A DNA stretch of 64,000 nt from Suillus spraguei. Taxonomy: Eukaryota; Basidiomycota; Agaricomycetes; Boletales; Suillaceae. The position numbers and the translations under genes are program-made. The stretch is from NCBI GenBank assembly GCA_016800925.1, contig JABCPU010000133.1, positions 62,001 to 126,000 on the forward strand, read 5' to 3'. A model generated the notes under the pieces. The model was not told the DNA's origin, ran no database searches, and saw only the letters and a program-made list of their open reading frames with translations. How positions within the stretch are numbered: position 1 is the stretch's first letter; every line of letters starts with the position of its first letter. Below are positions 1 to 12,704 of this stretch, one piece after another.

Positions 1-349
1 CGTTTCCCCTCCTCCTCAAGCCGCTCAACCTTCTCCTCCAGCTCTTTGATTTTTTTCTTCTGCTGCTTATTTTCTGCCTCCAGCCCTTTGATCTCCCTCT
101 TCAGCTGCCTATTCTCCTCGTCAAGTCTGCCAAACTCAGCCTGGCTCTCGTTTCTGTACTTCATGTGCGCACATCCAAGTCAGTTGAATATGTTGGCACA
201 ATGAGTTTTAAACTTACTCTTTGCACCTGCTCCTTCAGCTCCCTAGCCTCTTCGTCACGTGCCTTAGCCTCTTCGTCGCGTGCCTGTTTGCTACCTTCAA
301 ACTGTCGTCGTAACAATTCCAGCGCCTGCTCTAGTTGCGTGACATCCAT
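1..349 (-). CDS. Coiled-coil protein, 5' part, runs off the left edge
   Basis: The start is the ATG at 347-349 (protein begins MDVTQLEQALELLRRQFEG). The first exon is rich in E, K, A and R (DEEAKARDEEARELKEQ) and ends near a GTAAGT donor at about 225. A branch-like CTGAC and a TACAG acceptor lie near 160. The second exon continues a heptad-like coiled coil (RQLKREIKGLEAENKQQKKK) to the window edge. The gene is nearly identical over this stretch to a second copy at 16171-16932, whose downstream exon hints at what is missing here. No catalytic motif is visible and the function is unknown. Copy 1 has CGACGA (Arg-Arg) where copy 2 has CGATGA, so copy 1 is the better preserved of the two. Confidence 0.55.
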
Positions 350-971
350 TGTAAAGAAAAACAGGTTTTTGGGGGAGACGTAAATGGGCGAGAAAGTATG
401 TTTTGTGAAATGGGCGAGACAGAGGACGTGCCTGTGATAGGAGGCTCACGTTCGAATAACCGGCACAATTACTAAGCATAAACCGGTACAGTTATCATTG
501 AAACATTACAGGTCAGTGAAACACATCCTCATTTACTCAATAACACAAAATACAAGTCTCAAATTATTGATACATATATAACTCACCAAGCCAAAGTCTG
601 ACCAGATCAAGGTGAAATGACTAACGAGACCATGAGAGATTCTATAGCCTATAGGGCTAAGGACAGTCTGGGCACGCTTTAAAGTGACAGCCTTCCCTCT
701 ATCATTATTGGGTATAGTTGAGAATGCACTGATGCGGTGAGATCAAACCTCTTTTCCCAGTCGGCCCTACATAAACTAGTGGGCTTGTGCGATCCAGCAT
801 GACGTGGGCAAGGGTGCGCACTGCTAATACTTACTGGTAATGGGGCTGGTCCAGAATATTTCCATTCAGATCGATGACTGAGCATGAACGAACACAGCCT
901 CGGGCTTGGATCTTTTGCCTGCTTATTTTGAATTTCGAGTGACCCATTCACTCAGGTCATATCTGCGGTCA
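350..971. other. Intergenic; shared upstream flank of the coiled-coil gene
   Basis: Bases about 350-575 are closely similar to 16933-17145, upstream of the second coiled-coil copy (shared stretch TTATCATTGAAACATTACAG). The similarity stops where the second copy enters its flanking inverted repeat. No convincing gene is seen from 580 to 971. Confidence 0.5.
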
Positions 972-1166
972 TTAAAGATCAGCTGATGTATAAAGAGGGT
1001 CAAACGTACTCGTGTTTCCATTGCAGGACATGCACAGTGCTATGGCTTTAAGTAGTACTTCAAGTTCCTCGGGTGCATTCAGCACAGCGGTATCATCCTC
1101 TTCCAGGATATGCGAAATAAACTTTGTGGTGCTCAGGAAAGGCGAGAGTGATGTGACAGAGCAATA
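972..1166 (-). pseudogene. Relic resembling an exon of the neighbouring PARP-E2 gene
   Basis: A short minus-strand frame reads HILEEDDTAVLNAPEE, very like HIDEDDSAVFNAPDEE in the exon of the PARP-E2 gene at about 2480-2530. It lies just beyond the 3' end of that gene, and no E2 or PARP motif can be read around it. The best explanation is a remnant of a tandem or partial duplication. A distant alternative exon is possible but unlikely, because the gene already ends with a stop at 1409-1411. Confidence 0.45.
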
Positions 1167-1408
1167 AGGAAACTGATGCGGCGACTGACTACAGCCAGAA
1201 GTGCACAAAACGGTTCAGGAAGTAGTAAGTACTATATCCCCAGCCCAGAATCCCATATCTCATGCTCTTGTCCAGCGGAAAAAGCTGCTGTACGCATTTC
1301 AGCGATTACTGTCAGAAGACCGAAGGTATTCAGTCGGTCCAATACATTCACGATTTACAACACAATTACAAAGAACATACACACAAGTCTGTCCGTGCTC
1401 CGATCACT

Positions 1409-4400
1409 TCAACCCCAGGTGACGAGTCTTTCCATTTCCTTCGCATTTGCGACCTGAAAGCAATATCAATATCGTTTAAAGGCACGATGGAAGAACAAAG
1501 GACCAACGTACCTTCCAACCATGGATAGCTGCCGCTCTTGTGTACCCTGACAATGCCTCCTGTGGATGATACGGTCTTCAAAAAAGTCAGAATTCAAATC
1601 CTCTATCTAGCAGGCGATAAAACATACTGTTCCCAATTTTGGGCTAGCCGGGCAGGTTTGGGGTCAGTGCTCGAGATGGCGAGTTTGATTTGTAAGAGCA
1701 CAGATGCGATGCTGTGAGGGATGTCAGATCAGCGTGAATGATACCTCGCGAGGTACACACTTGTAACTTGGAAGCCATCCTAAATGCACGTCAGTACATG
1801 CTATCAGGATCGCATTGACAGTCGCAACTCACCAGCTGAAGTTAGAAGATCCATGCAGATAGAGCCCCCTACATCAATATCACTAAGTCTGTGCGTAACA
1901 ATAACTCTTCAGCGATGCTCACCAACAGTAATGTGACCACCTCCGCCCTAGACATCAAAAGTCAGCTACATCGAGTATTTGAATCATTCAGATTGTACCT
2001 GCATGAAAGGAAGGAACCGAGGCATCACGAGTCTAAAGAACGGAGGAGAATGAGGGAATGTCGGCGGGAAACGTATCTCGAAAACAAGAGAATTCACACC
2101 CCTTTTAGAAAGAATCTGTGAGCATAGTCAACTCTATGATACGCAGCACAAGCTCACTTGGACTCCAAATCCTTCGCGATAGGCAGGTCAGGGTCAAACG
2201 AGTGCATCTCCACCACCCACTGGAACAAGTTCTCATTGAACTCTGGAGGCATGTACCATCCCAAAGTAGCAAGTGACGCCGCGCCCCCCTGTTCTTTCAT
2301 CATCGCCCTGAACTCTTTCTGTAGCGCCATCGTTGCTCCTGGGGTTGAATCGACAGGCGGAGGCAACAAGAGGTCAATATTCGTCTGCACCCAATTCGCA
2401 TCATGTTCCCAATCTCGATTCGGTTTTCCGTTGACATGTGGTGCGAAGCTCTTTTGCTTTACTTCCTCTTCATCAGGTGCGTTAAACACAGCGCTGTCAT
2501 CCTCATCAATATGAGGAGGGACGTATGCCTCTTGGCAAAGCCCGAGAAGTTTCTCGAGTTTGTAAGAAGGCTGTGGTATTTCGACTTTGGCATTCGAGAG
2601 TAAGGGACGACGATTTGGATCGTGTTTAATAAAAGGAACATTTTGTACCTTTGACTTGGTGGTGGGGATGTGGGTGTCGACGATACCATTAGAGTATGAG
2701 TTATCGGTTGTATTGACTAGCAAGTATCGACTACAAGCAGACCGTCAGCCTTTTATAACTGAATTGAAGGATGTCACTCACCACATAATCCATTCCGTTT
2801 GCTTGACCACGTAATACGGGTGATGTGAGGTAAATTTTTGTGGGAGATTGATGATCTCCGCGAGAGCTACGCAGGCTGAAGGGCGATCGCGCTATTTTTC
2901 CAACACTGTGAGCTGACCGTAGCATAGGATCCCATCGAAACTGTGCCGTCTTTGGCGAAGTAGACACCTGAACAGAATAAGATAGGTTGTTAACGATTAT
3001 GAGATCGTCTACTCACCATCTCCGTAGGCCCGGCCATGTGCCACAGTCTTATACCACAGTCCGTGCCGTATGATCTATCGAATATCTCAGTGGTATCTTT
3101 CGGAGATGTCTCGGGTGACTTACGGAGTGCCAGTTTTTCAAAGGAGACCCATGGAAAGCCTGGAATATCGCATCAGAAGGATTGCCATTACGAAAGTGTA
3201 AAGAAACATACGTAGAGGGTGGGGTAATTCTTCGCATTAGAATCCACGTGTATTTCCTGTTCTAAGGCATGTTTGAACTTCGCTTCTTTATCAGGGGCAC
3301 CGACCATGAAGCGGAACTGTCGCCACTGCGAGCCTATACCATCACCGAATTAACAAATGAACTGGAAGGGAGCGAATCGCAAGGACCTATGTTCTGCATT
3401 CGATCTTCCTCTTCAGTCAACTCTTGTAGGTGTGCCGTGCAAGAAGCGACACACCTAGGGAGATTTAAATTAGGTCAATGACTCAAACGCAAGAGACGTA
3501 CCAACGTAAGATGGACCATGCAGCGGGCAAGATACTGAGGTCCATGTCCTTCAATTTCGGCTTGTTAGTCCCTGAAGCAACTTTCTTCTTAAGGTGTTTC
3601 TTCATGTCCTGAATCTGATTTACTTGAACATTAGCTTCGGTAATGACGAGAGACATTCGAACCGGAGGTAGTGTATTGATAAGTTGCACGATTGCGATAC
3701 GCATTTCATTGACAGCCAAGCTATCGAAGTCGCGCATACGATTTTCATGGACGGGGTCTGGAACCTTCAATAATAAGCCACGCGGGAGGGGTTCATCAAG
3801 AACTTGTTCTGCCGCAGCAACGTAAGCGAGGGAAACCAAGAGATCTACCATCTCAGTGTTCTTGCAGATATCATACTGAACGAGTCATTAAGCAAAAGAT
3901 GGTAATTCAAGTGAAAAGTCGCTAACCTCTAAGGAAGGCCCAAAGTTGAGGCTATAGTATTGGTATGCACACAAACCAGAGTTGCAAACATAAGGCTTTA
4001 GCGCCTCGAATGCGGTATTGAGTTTCTTGTGACAGACGACACAATAACGATTGCAAAGCTGTTCTCAAATCAGTGTAGACCCAAGTAACCATCTCAATGG
4101 TACTAACTGTGAATCGACGGAGAAGGTACGCAAATGCAGTCTCGAGTAAGTTGATGTGACCGTCTTGATTTTGCAAGGGATCATGCGGTAAGTAGCGAGA
4201 GCCAACTAGACGTTGCTCCTCCTCCTCAGCTTCACAAAGTTCCTAGAAATAGAACAATGATGAATAGATGACAGTCACTTATGTCGGTCTGAAATGCACC
4301 TCCTGCATTTCGTTCACAAGAATTTCAGGCGATCTCTGGAGTTCCTGCGATCTCCAGTGGAGCTCTTCAGCTGCGGCCCATCCAAGTTTGAACTGTCGTC

Positions 4401-5802
4401 GAACTTGGAGCAGTCGAAGAAAGTGCTCGTCAAGTAACGATTCAAGGGAGCTGCTCAAACTAAATTTGTCAAAGGTACTGTCATCCTCTGCCAACCCCGT
4501 TTCAGACTCCTTGTCAACGTCTTCTTCTTCTTCAACCATGCCATCTTCGACACCATTCTGCTGGTCAGACTGGAGACCATATCGGTGGAGAGAAGCGACG
4601 ACATGTTCTTTTGATGGCTTGTACTGTCGAGAAAGGCCAACGTAAAATTTCAATGAGGTGCAAGAATGAAGTGCAGCAGAGGAGAGTGCCCCATCGCTCT
4701 TAACAGGCGGATAGACACCCCAGAATCCTGAAATGACTAATACGAGATGCTGACGAGGAAGTAGGAATTGGCTATCCCAAGACATCAGAACGTGAGCGGG
4801 AATTTTGTCAGTTAATTCCACCACAGGGACAGAGATTGTCAGGAAGAACTCGCTGCTGCCACTCCAAATGGCTCCAGGGATATAACCTGCTGCATGAGCG
4901 CCTTCAAAGTCTCTGTGATGCATGTAAGTATATAGTAATTTGTATAGAAATAGATGGGAGCACCTGCGCAGGACTGAGCGATGGATCTCTGGTCTGGTGA
5001 ACGCACTCATGTCCTCATCTGGGGGCATATCGTAATTCTGGTCATCTTCGCTGTCATCATCACCAGAAATACTGGTCAAGAAATGCTTCGCCACGTCGTG
5101 AATCGTGCTGGGACCGTCGTTGAGTACCCCGTCACAAATCTCCTTCACCTGCTCCCCATAACTCCCAGGTTCTGGGGAATGGCAGAAGAATGAGTGAGTG
5201 TTGGGGTACTCAGAGGTGTCTACAGGGATGATGATCAACACCAATAACACTCCCCCTCTCGATAACGACTAACCAGAACATAGGAGGTGTATCACTACCC
5301 TTGTCCTATCTCTAGACTCTATCAGGTCAAATTCTATTGAGCCATCATCATCTCCTGCTCTGAAACCTATGAATACCAATATTAGCGGCGCCGAGTATCG
5401 AAAATACCAACCACACTTACATTGCGCAGACCACGTTCCTTTATCAAGGTCAGATGGGCAGGTTGTGTGTAGCTCGTGAAGATCAGCACTGAATCTTCTA
5501 CGGCCTTTCAGAGGTTTCGCTGCAGGTGGCATGGTAGGAGAAGAAGAAGAAATCAAAGTAGTCAAAGGAAGCGCCAATGGTAGCTGCGCCACCGGTACCG
5601 GCGATATAGGGGTCTGTGCGTCAGTCAGCGTTGATAACTCATAGGGATCATCATCCGCGGATATAGCAACTTGTTCATCAAGGACATTCTTCTCGCCAGG
5701 TTGTACCCTCAAGTTAACGCGCTTGTCAGGCCGTTTCCTAGCGTCTTGACTTGAGAATTGTTTGATTTTATTTTTCTTGCGTGCATTCCGTGTGGCGGGC
5801 AT
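1409..5802 (-). CDS. PARP catalytic domain fused to ubiquitin-conjugating (E2, UBE2Q-like) domain
   Basis: Multi-exon gene, about 1,150-1,200 residues by hand splicing, starting at the ATG at 5800-5802 (MPATRNARKKNKIK) and ending at TGA 1409-1411. Order along the protein: basic, low-complexity N-terminus; a region containing CVVCHKKL and CNSGLCAYQYYSL cysteines near 4000; the PARP signature AFHGSPLKNWHS (about 3170), GLWYKTVAHGRAYGDG (3020-3060) and GVYFAKDG (2950); then the E2 part with ALQKEFRAMMKEQGG and LGWYMPPEFNENLFQW (2200-2330), RFPPTFPHSPPFFRLV (about 2030), GGGGHITV and the active-site cysteine in GGSICMDLL (about 1850), LLQIKLAISSTDPKPARLAQ and the end VANAKEMERLVTWG. The histidine and tyrosine of the PARP fold and the E2 cysteine are present. 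Fungal PARP-UBC fusion proteins are a known family; roles in ADP-ribosylation plus ubiquitin transfer are inferred. All exon joins keep frame, so the gene appears intact. Confidence 0.85.
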
Positions 5803-5950
5803 GGTACTTAGTGGTTTGATGAGCTGGACTCTGTCTTAGGGGGACTCCGACTGATATATGGTGTGTGCAGTGCGCACGAGGCAGGAATCGTTTGAGTTGT
5901 AAAGGTTACTAAGACGTGGCGCGTGGCGTCTGGTTCAGACTCACTACACT

Positions 5951-5960
5951 CTATTTATAG
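5951..5960 (-). promoter_or_regulatory. TATA-like box upstream of the PARP-E2 gene
   Basis: On the minus strand the sequence reads CTATAAATAG, about 150 bases before the start codon at 5802. This is a plausible core promoter, but no transcript evidence is available. Confidence 0.4.
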
Positions 5961-7078
5961 CAACTGTCGGTCGTAAGGGTTTGTTTTGCAGTTCTCTGAC
6001 GCATCACATCCGGGAGCAATCCTTTCTTCAACTTGTGGTTATCCTTCAAGCTTCAATTCTATAGGCCAAGTTCGACGACTGGTGTTGCGTAACTCTTTGG
6101 CTACTGGACTTCAAATTTTGAGGCTTCAATGTCATCAACATTTCACGCATGATTCCAAATCACAACCTCACTGTGTCTGTTGATGATTAGACTAGGCGAA
6201 ACGTGGTTTTTTCCGAGCCTTTGCTACTTCTCGGGGTCCGTCAGTTGTGTACCTACTCCTTTGCGTTCGGGATGCAGGAATCGAGTCTGACTTGTGTACC
6301 ACTTTGATTTCCTCGATCCTCGCAGCCAATCTAACCCCCAAATGCCTACTCCTGGTACTTTTCACGTTTGCCGTATAATACGAGGTGTACCGGTACTGCC
6401 AATAAGCGGTTTCAAATTTTGTGGAGTTCCCTATCTACTCCCAGAAGGCAGAAGACCCCGTATGTTTCTCCGCAGCCTTTTCCGAATTTCGAATTTTGGA
6501 ATATACATGTCAATGCTAATCAAGTTATCATGAACCGTATGTCTTCATTTCCTCTAAGCTCAGCGGTGTAGTTCACTGCAGAATTCCACTTATATATAGC
6601 TCATTTCAATCCATACTAGTCCCAACATTCTGGATGAAATTTTCAGGATGATATCATACGTCGACCCTTTTGCAGCCGTTTTACCGGACCGAGTGTTGCT
6701 ACATACCTCGACGTAGCTCCCCAATGAATTGTGACATACAAAAAACAAGCGAAATCGATGCTCAATTGCATGTGATTGTGTGGGTTGACCACGAAAATGA
6801 AAATGAAAATGAACGTGCGTGAGGAGTCACAAATGTATGAAAATGAAGACAATGTCCGTGTAGGGAAAGTAAGCCTAATTGACAGCCAAGTCCATGCTAG
6901 TGAATAGACGAGCATCTGAATTTAAAGAATCAAGCGAAAAGTTGAGGAAGCATGATCTATCAGATCTACACTGAAATTAAATGTAATATGCACTTTGAGG
7001 AAAAACGATGCAAGCATACGTACGAATTTAGAGTGAAGGAGCGGGGACACATACCACACCAACGCTTACACCCACATA
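5961..7078. other. Intergenic, no gene seen
   Basis: Only short shadow frames are present. A small GAAAAT direct repeat occurs near 6795-6810. The ORFs at 6294-6533 and 6643-6915 have no recognisable motif and no splice continuation. Confidence 0.5.
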
Positions 7079-10000
7079 CTACAAACTAAACATCCCTGCA
7101 GCCCTCCTCTTACTCTGAACAGGATGAACGAGTACCAAACTAATTCCAAGACCCACAGTCAGCCCGACACTCGTGCGGATCAACTGGAGCGCGGTGTCAA
7201 ACCCGCTTAAATAGGAGGAACTCGACCCTGAGGTTTGATCCACGACGAAGTCGAATAGTCCACCCTTGCCTAGGCCTGAAGGGACCTGGAAGAGTATCCC
7301 TGTGATCTGCATGCGTTTGGGTTATGAGTTGTGTCAATTCATCGACGCGAGAAACATGAGAAAAAGAGAACGCACCATAACAACAAACGCATTCCCTTCG
7401 AAAAACCTCCCATAGAGATTTGACACCAACCCCACAGTAAACGCCCCGGCAGCAGCTGACATATCGCTCTGGTTCGGGAACTTGGTGCCTACAAAGTGGT
7501 TCGTTACCCATCCGATGCATGAGATGGCGACTAGGAGGAACTAGGTGTCGGAGTTAGTATCAGCTAGAAAGAGATTTGATGGACGTGAAACCCCCTCCAC
7601 ACCCAAACCCAAGCCAAATTAAACCGAAGAAAAACTCACCAACTCCCTCCTTCTAATAATAGCCCCAAACCTCAAACTCAGAAACAGACTATAACACGGC
7701 ACACTCAGGAACGCCCACCACAAACTTGGGGTGCGCTGCCACCAACACCTTCGGATCGTGGCTTATGGTACACATGGAATCTTTCCCTCCTATTAGGGGT
7801 TTGCCGAGCATTCCTTGGTAGAGCTCAGCTCCAATGGCCAGCCCGAAACCGAGGAAGAGGCTATACATGAGGGCGTAGCAGAGACGAACGGAACCTGCTA
7901 TTAGGGAGCGAGAGGAGATTTCGAGGGAGCCATTTAGGACTATGAAGCCCTGGGAGCGTTGTTAGCAGTGGGATGCGAGGCAAAGGATGTATGGGAAGGA
8001 AGAAGCGGGTAAGAAATGGGAGTTGAAGTCAAAACTCACAGGTAAAATCAAAACCACACTGCTACTAGCAACAGCCTCATAACAAATCCTGCTCGTACTA
8101 GCAAGCGCAGCGCTTAAAAAGCTTAGAAGCGTAGCAACCGTGATCTCAAACACGTTCCCGTACAACTCATTACGGACACTGAGGAGCTGGATGGTGACGA
8201 GGAGCGCACCGAGGGGGAAAGAGACGAGGGAGTCAATGAAACTCCCGCTGAAGCTAACGCTGCAGATGCTGCTGCTACACATCCCACCTAGGAATATGAG
8301 TTGAGGGAAAGAGTAGATGGGCTTTTTGCGCATTAGGGTATCCAGTGCAGTGCTGGCTGAGGATACAGAGATGACGTCGTGGATGACCTATGCGTTTGTG
8401 GTGAGATACGTTTTATTCCATTGATAAGAGCAGTTCAGTCCGCATTCAAATGAAGAAAACACATACATCCCAATACAACCCATGCGCCTCCCCCAGCTTC
8501 CCCAAATCCAACGCACTTGCCTGCCTGATAAACTTGACATGACTCGTCCCCGTCGCACTGTCTTCGAAGCTGATCCACATGACGTCAGGGAGGTACATAC
8601 AGCTCATGTCGAGCTCGAGGACACGTGCTGTGCTTTGGATCTGTGCGACGAGTCTATGAGAGGGCCCTCCAAACATCATCATTGCACGGGCTAGTTTGAG
8701 GATGAATTCTTGGCGTTGGAGTATGGCTGCTACGTGTCGGGTTATCTGTGGGGTGGATGTGAGTGAGGTGAGATAAGAGAAAAAAGGAAGAATAAACGTA
8801 CAAAAACCTCCGCCCTTTTCCTCTTCCGCCTCTTCTCTTTCTCCCTCTTCTCTTTCTCCTTCTCTGCTTTCTCTCCCTCTCCTTCTGCTCCTCCATCCAC
8901 TTTGTACCGAAATAATCTCCATCTCTACCGTCCCTGACCTCGTCCTTTTCATCAGGCGAACCGGCAACACTACTAGCCCTCGTCCCAGTCGCGCTAGTTC
9001 CAGGCGTAGAAGTTCCACTCGCACTGACTGGATACCTTAAAGGCGTCCCGGGCAAGCTCAACGAGAACCCCTTGAAGTGCCCGCTAGGCAAGTGATGTGG
9101 GAGCGGCAGGTCTTTCAATACTCCTTTCCAGCGCTTTGACTTTGATTCCTTAGTGGAGGTCGAAGTTGGGGGGAGAGTTGGTGGAGTTGATTCGGAGGGG
9201 GTCGAAGTAGATGTTGAAGTAGTCGCAGTCGCGGTCGTTGGAGGAGCGAGTGTATCTGGTGAATACTCCTCCTCCTCCTCCTTAACATCTATCACTTCTT
9301 CCTCGGGGTCCATTTTGGTTTCGCCCTGGGATTGGAGAGTGACTTTGGAGTCAACTTCCCCTTCACCCTCGTGGTCCTCCTCGACGCGCCCACCAACCCC
9401 ACTCGTAAAATCAGTATCAGTGCTTTTGGAACGACGGGGGAGACGGAGGCTGAGACGGGGAGGTGTTGGTGTTCGTTGTCTTACCCCTCCCTCTCCATTC
9501 TCTTCCCCAGCTCCCTCCCCCTCAAAGCCATCCTCAAACCGATACCTAACAAGTCCATACCCCCTCTTCATCTTCAAATCAGGTGCCAACTCCAACTGCA
9601 TAGGTGCAGCAGCACCGCTCAATGTCCCCGCACCTGTGATGAGCGCAGCCATACTCGAGGGGCCTTTCTCTTTGGGCTTGAGGGAGGAGAGAAGGGAGGC
9701 AGTACTGCTTGATGCGGAGTGGAGGGTTTGGTTTAAGATCTGGGAGGAGGGTTTTTTGTGTTTAGATTTAGATTCTGGGTGGGAGGAGTGAGATAGCCAT
9801 GGACGATCGGGATTGGAGAGGTCTGATTCGTCTCCGCTATGCACAGAATCGTGTTCATCGTGTTCGTGACCATAGAGTGCCAACAACGCACTCAGCACGC
9901 CAGAGCCTAGTTTCGGCTGCGAAGTATGTGCCTGAGGGCCAGATTCAGGGTCAGAAGGACGGTGTGATTGTGCGTAAGGTGGGGGGTGGTGAGGGGTAGG

Positions 10001-10732
10001 AGCTACTGAGGGGGAGTGTGGAAATGCCACCATGATTTCTTGGGTGGTTGCTGCGGCGTCGAATGGCGTTTCTCCTCTTCTCCTTTGCCGTCTGTATCCC
10101 GGTTCTCTTTTTCAGAGTCTGGTTCTAGAACTGGGACCCGTGATCGTGATCTTGAGCGGTGACGACGACCGAAGATACTCAATCGTTTCGTGTGTGCTCT
10201 GACGACGCCTGCTGCTTCGCGTACGGCGAGGTGTTCGGCGCGGCTGTCTGCTGGGATTTCAGAGTCTCCACTCGGTTGTCTTGAAGAGAGAGGGAGACCA
10301 GCGCTTTCTAGGGGGTCGATGAGACTTCGCCTGGTAAGGCATGGGTACGGTGTGGGAATGAACGGGGTAGAAGATGTAGGGGATGTAGGCATGGTCGAAG
10401 GTGTGCTTGGAGGATAGGTATGTACGTCTGGGGTAGGAGGCATGACTTGGGCGGATGGGGAGTGTGTACGAGAGGCACGGTGGCGCTCGAGTGCATCTTT
10501 GAGGGTTTCAAACGCATTGGGCTAGGCGTTTGGTGTAAGCGAGGATGAAAATAAATAAAAGGGTACTCACGTCCTGAGCCATCTCATCCAGTGCGTGTGG
10601 ATTGGCTGGTTCTGGTTCGTGGACGTGATCTGTGCTTGCCCATTGGACGCGACGGGGGGTACGAGTGCCAGGTGTTGGTGACATGATACTAACTGGCATC
10701 GTATTAGAGCGGTGAGGCGACGGTGAAGACAT
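7079..10732 (-). CDS. ThrE/DUF1212 family membrane transporter (Prm10-like)
   Basis: Starts at the ATG at 10730-10732 (MSSPSPHRSNTMPVSI) and ends at TAG 7079-7081. The long N-terminal half is low-complexity, Ser/Pro/Glu-rich and presumably cytoplasmic. Around 8450-8740 comes the family's first conserved block (QEFILKLARAMMMFGGPSHR, then LEVDMSCMYLPDVMW-type residues). Several hydrophobic segments follow from 8330 to 7080, for example LIFLGGMCSSSICSVSFSG, FPLGALLVTIQLL and LMYSLFLGFGLAIGAELYQG, as expected for a 10-helix threonine/serine exporter-like fold; the yeast member is the pheromone-regulated protein Prm10. At least six introns. One reading-frame change between about 10030 and 10090 must be a short intron or an indel; I could not settle which. 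Otherwise it looks intact. The substrate is unknown. Confidence 0.8.
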
Positions 10733-11260
10733 GAAAGAAGATGCGCACCGTTGATGATTATTCAGTGATTATTCAAATGGGACTCCACGGAATTGCAAAA
10801 TGACTATTGTTCGTTTCAGCGATGTCGGTTACGGTCACCGTCGTCGTCGTCGACGTCGTCACCTAAGGGAAATACTTTAGCTCTCATGATTTATCTACTA
10901 GACTAAGTACTTGAGGAAGAGGTGGACGTAACGTAACCGAAGTTCTCTCACATGATGTCATTCAAGCTCCACTTGAGTAGTACTCCACTCTAATTTAATT
11001 CTTACCCTGATACTAGATACAAGCACATTCAAGAAGTCAACCATGTACGTCAATGACTGCGCAGCTGCCAGCGCCACCTACATCGTACCCACACCTATTT
11101 AACAGTCCAATCGATCAGCTGCGGTTTGGTCATTCACTGACGTTACGACCCTCAAAAAAGTATTGGACATGCGACTCACCGTTATCACTGTGACCTCGCA
11201 TACTAAAGATAAACTCGAAGCTCCACCTTTAGCCGATCAGAATCTTATTACGCCCACATA
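10733..11260. other. Intergenic
   Basis: No gene seen. A trinucleotide-rich patch (GTCGTCGTCGTCGACGTCGT) lies at about 10840-10860, inside the presumed promoter region of the transporter gene. Confidence 0.5.
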
Positions 11261-12537
11261 CTAGGTAACCACTTCACCCTGCAAGACGAGAAACGGGAAG
11301 CCGAAACTGTACTGAGGCATAGTACTGCTATCATCCAACCAGAGCTCCTTCGCATCCGTCATGACAAAATTCATCGGCATGTACCTTATATGTACTACAT
11401 GTTGAGAAAGTAACTTCAATTCCTTCAGTCGCCGCAAATTCCGATACCCCGTTGATCTGAAGCGAGTTTCTAGACCAGGCAAAGTTTACATGATGAACTA
11501 CATCGGGCAAGATTCCAGAATACTTACCCACAAAAAGTAACCTCTTTCACAATTGAGAGCAGCGGCGCAATATTAATCATATAAACGTTGCTCAGTGGTG
11601 CGTCCGTCTAGAAGTCTACCACCGGCACCTGAAAAGATGCCACCGCTAGCATCTCCAAAAGACAATCAACTTGTAACTGTTCCGGCTCCCCAACTATAGT
11701 CAAATTTCGCAATATGGGAAGCTGAAGTCCATTGAACATGTTGATAAACTCTTGCTGGGTGTCCTCCGGCAAGAAGGAGGAGAGGGGGAGGGTCATCGAT
11801 TCAAGCATCACAAAATCCGTCATAAAGTCAGGGACAACAAGGAAGGTTAAAATGTGATCAACTACGGTGGTCTCCAGATGAGGGAAACTGGCTATAGTGC
11901 GACATATAGCAAGTGCGGAAGCGGCTAGCAGGTGGATATGACGTAGATTTTTGCAAGAAGAGGTGGGTTGTCCCATTGAGACGATCGAATAAAAGTAAAC
12001 ATTGATGTGCAGGCGGGAAAACCTCGGTGCATTGATTTTTCTGAGACTTGACTCGTGGCACTCCCAGGTTCTCAACCTACGTGTGTTGAAGTCAGGATTC
12101 CAGCCTAGCACAGGTGCATGAACACCGTTTCCAACGCTGGCTCTCAGAAAGGAGGATATCGAGAAGTCGAGAGTTTTCCGCTGGTTCTGTCCAAGAACAT
12201 TTGCGGCAGTGGGATTCATCAACAATGGAAATGGTGAGGGGTAGCCTACCAGAGCGAGCAAGCCAGCACTGGAGGGAATATGGAAGAAATGGTTTCCATG
12301 GTTTAACTTTTCCGGGGAGCGCGACCTGGATGCGCGACCAGACTCCCGGCGTTGAATGTGCAACGATTCGCCAAAGGCGGCACACTCTGGTGAAGACTAG
12401 GGGAGGGTCGGTAACGGTGAGACAGTCTTATATCTTAATGAGAAGATACTGGGACAACCTGGTATGTCGTCAACAATGAGCAAAAAGACTTGTTGTAGAA
12501 GTTCCACTGGCAGCTGGCTCGGATGGTCTAGAGTCAT
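11261..12537 (-). CDS. F-box protein
   Basis: The probable start is the ATG at 12535-12537, followed by an F-box-like N-terminus (LPVELLQQVFLLIVDDIP). After a short intron or indel near 12420-12460 comes the block VCRLWRIVAHSTPGVWSRI, which is typical of the large Agaricomycete F-box families. The rest (11608-12363) is leucine-rich with repeated hydrophobic runs (CKNLRHIHLLAASALAIC, LPILRNLTIVGEPEQL), as in LRR-type F-box proteins. F-box proteins recruit substrates to SCF ubiquitin ligases. The frame changes twice (about 12090-12360 and 11600), which may be introns or decay, and the 3' end is uncertain: the last plausible exon ends at 11261. The 32-base gap near the start is short for an intron, so it may be a pseudogene. 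Confidence 0.6.
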
Positions 12538-12704
12538 GTTGAAAGGCCGTCACTTGGACGCAACACTAACAGACAAACAGTAATGTGGAAGAGCGTATGA
12601 TTGACAAGGCGGTAAGAGAAGCTAAGTCCTAGGTATGTATACAGTAAGCCTTAAATACGCGTTAGGGCCTCATGTGGTGTCCAATCAGAGAGGACCTGGA
12701 CGTA

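Noticed and set aside
2158..2514. 118-codon plus-strand frame
   Set aside because: Antisense shadow of the E2 exon of the PARP-E2 gene.
9153..9791. 212-codon plus-strand frame
   Set aside because: Antisense to the low-complexity N-terminal half of the ThrE-like transporter; its Ser/Val/Pro richness mirrors that composition.
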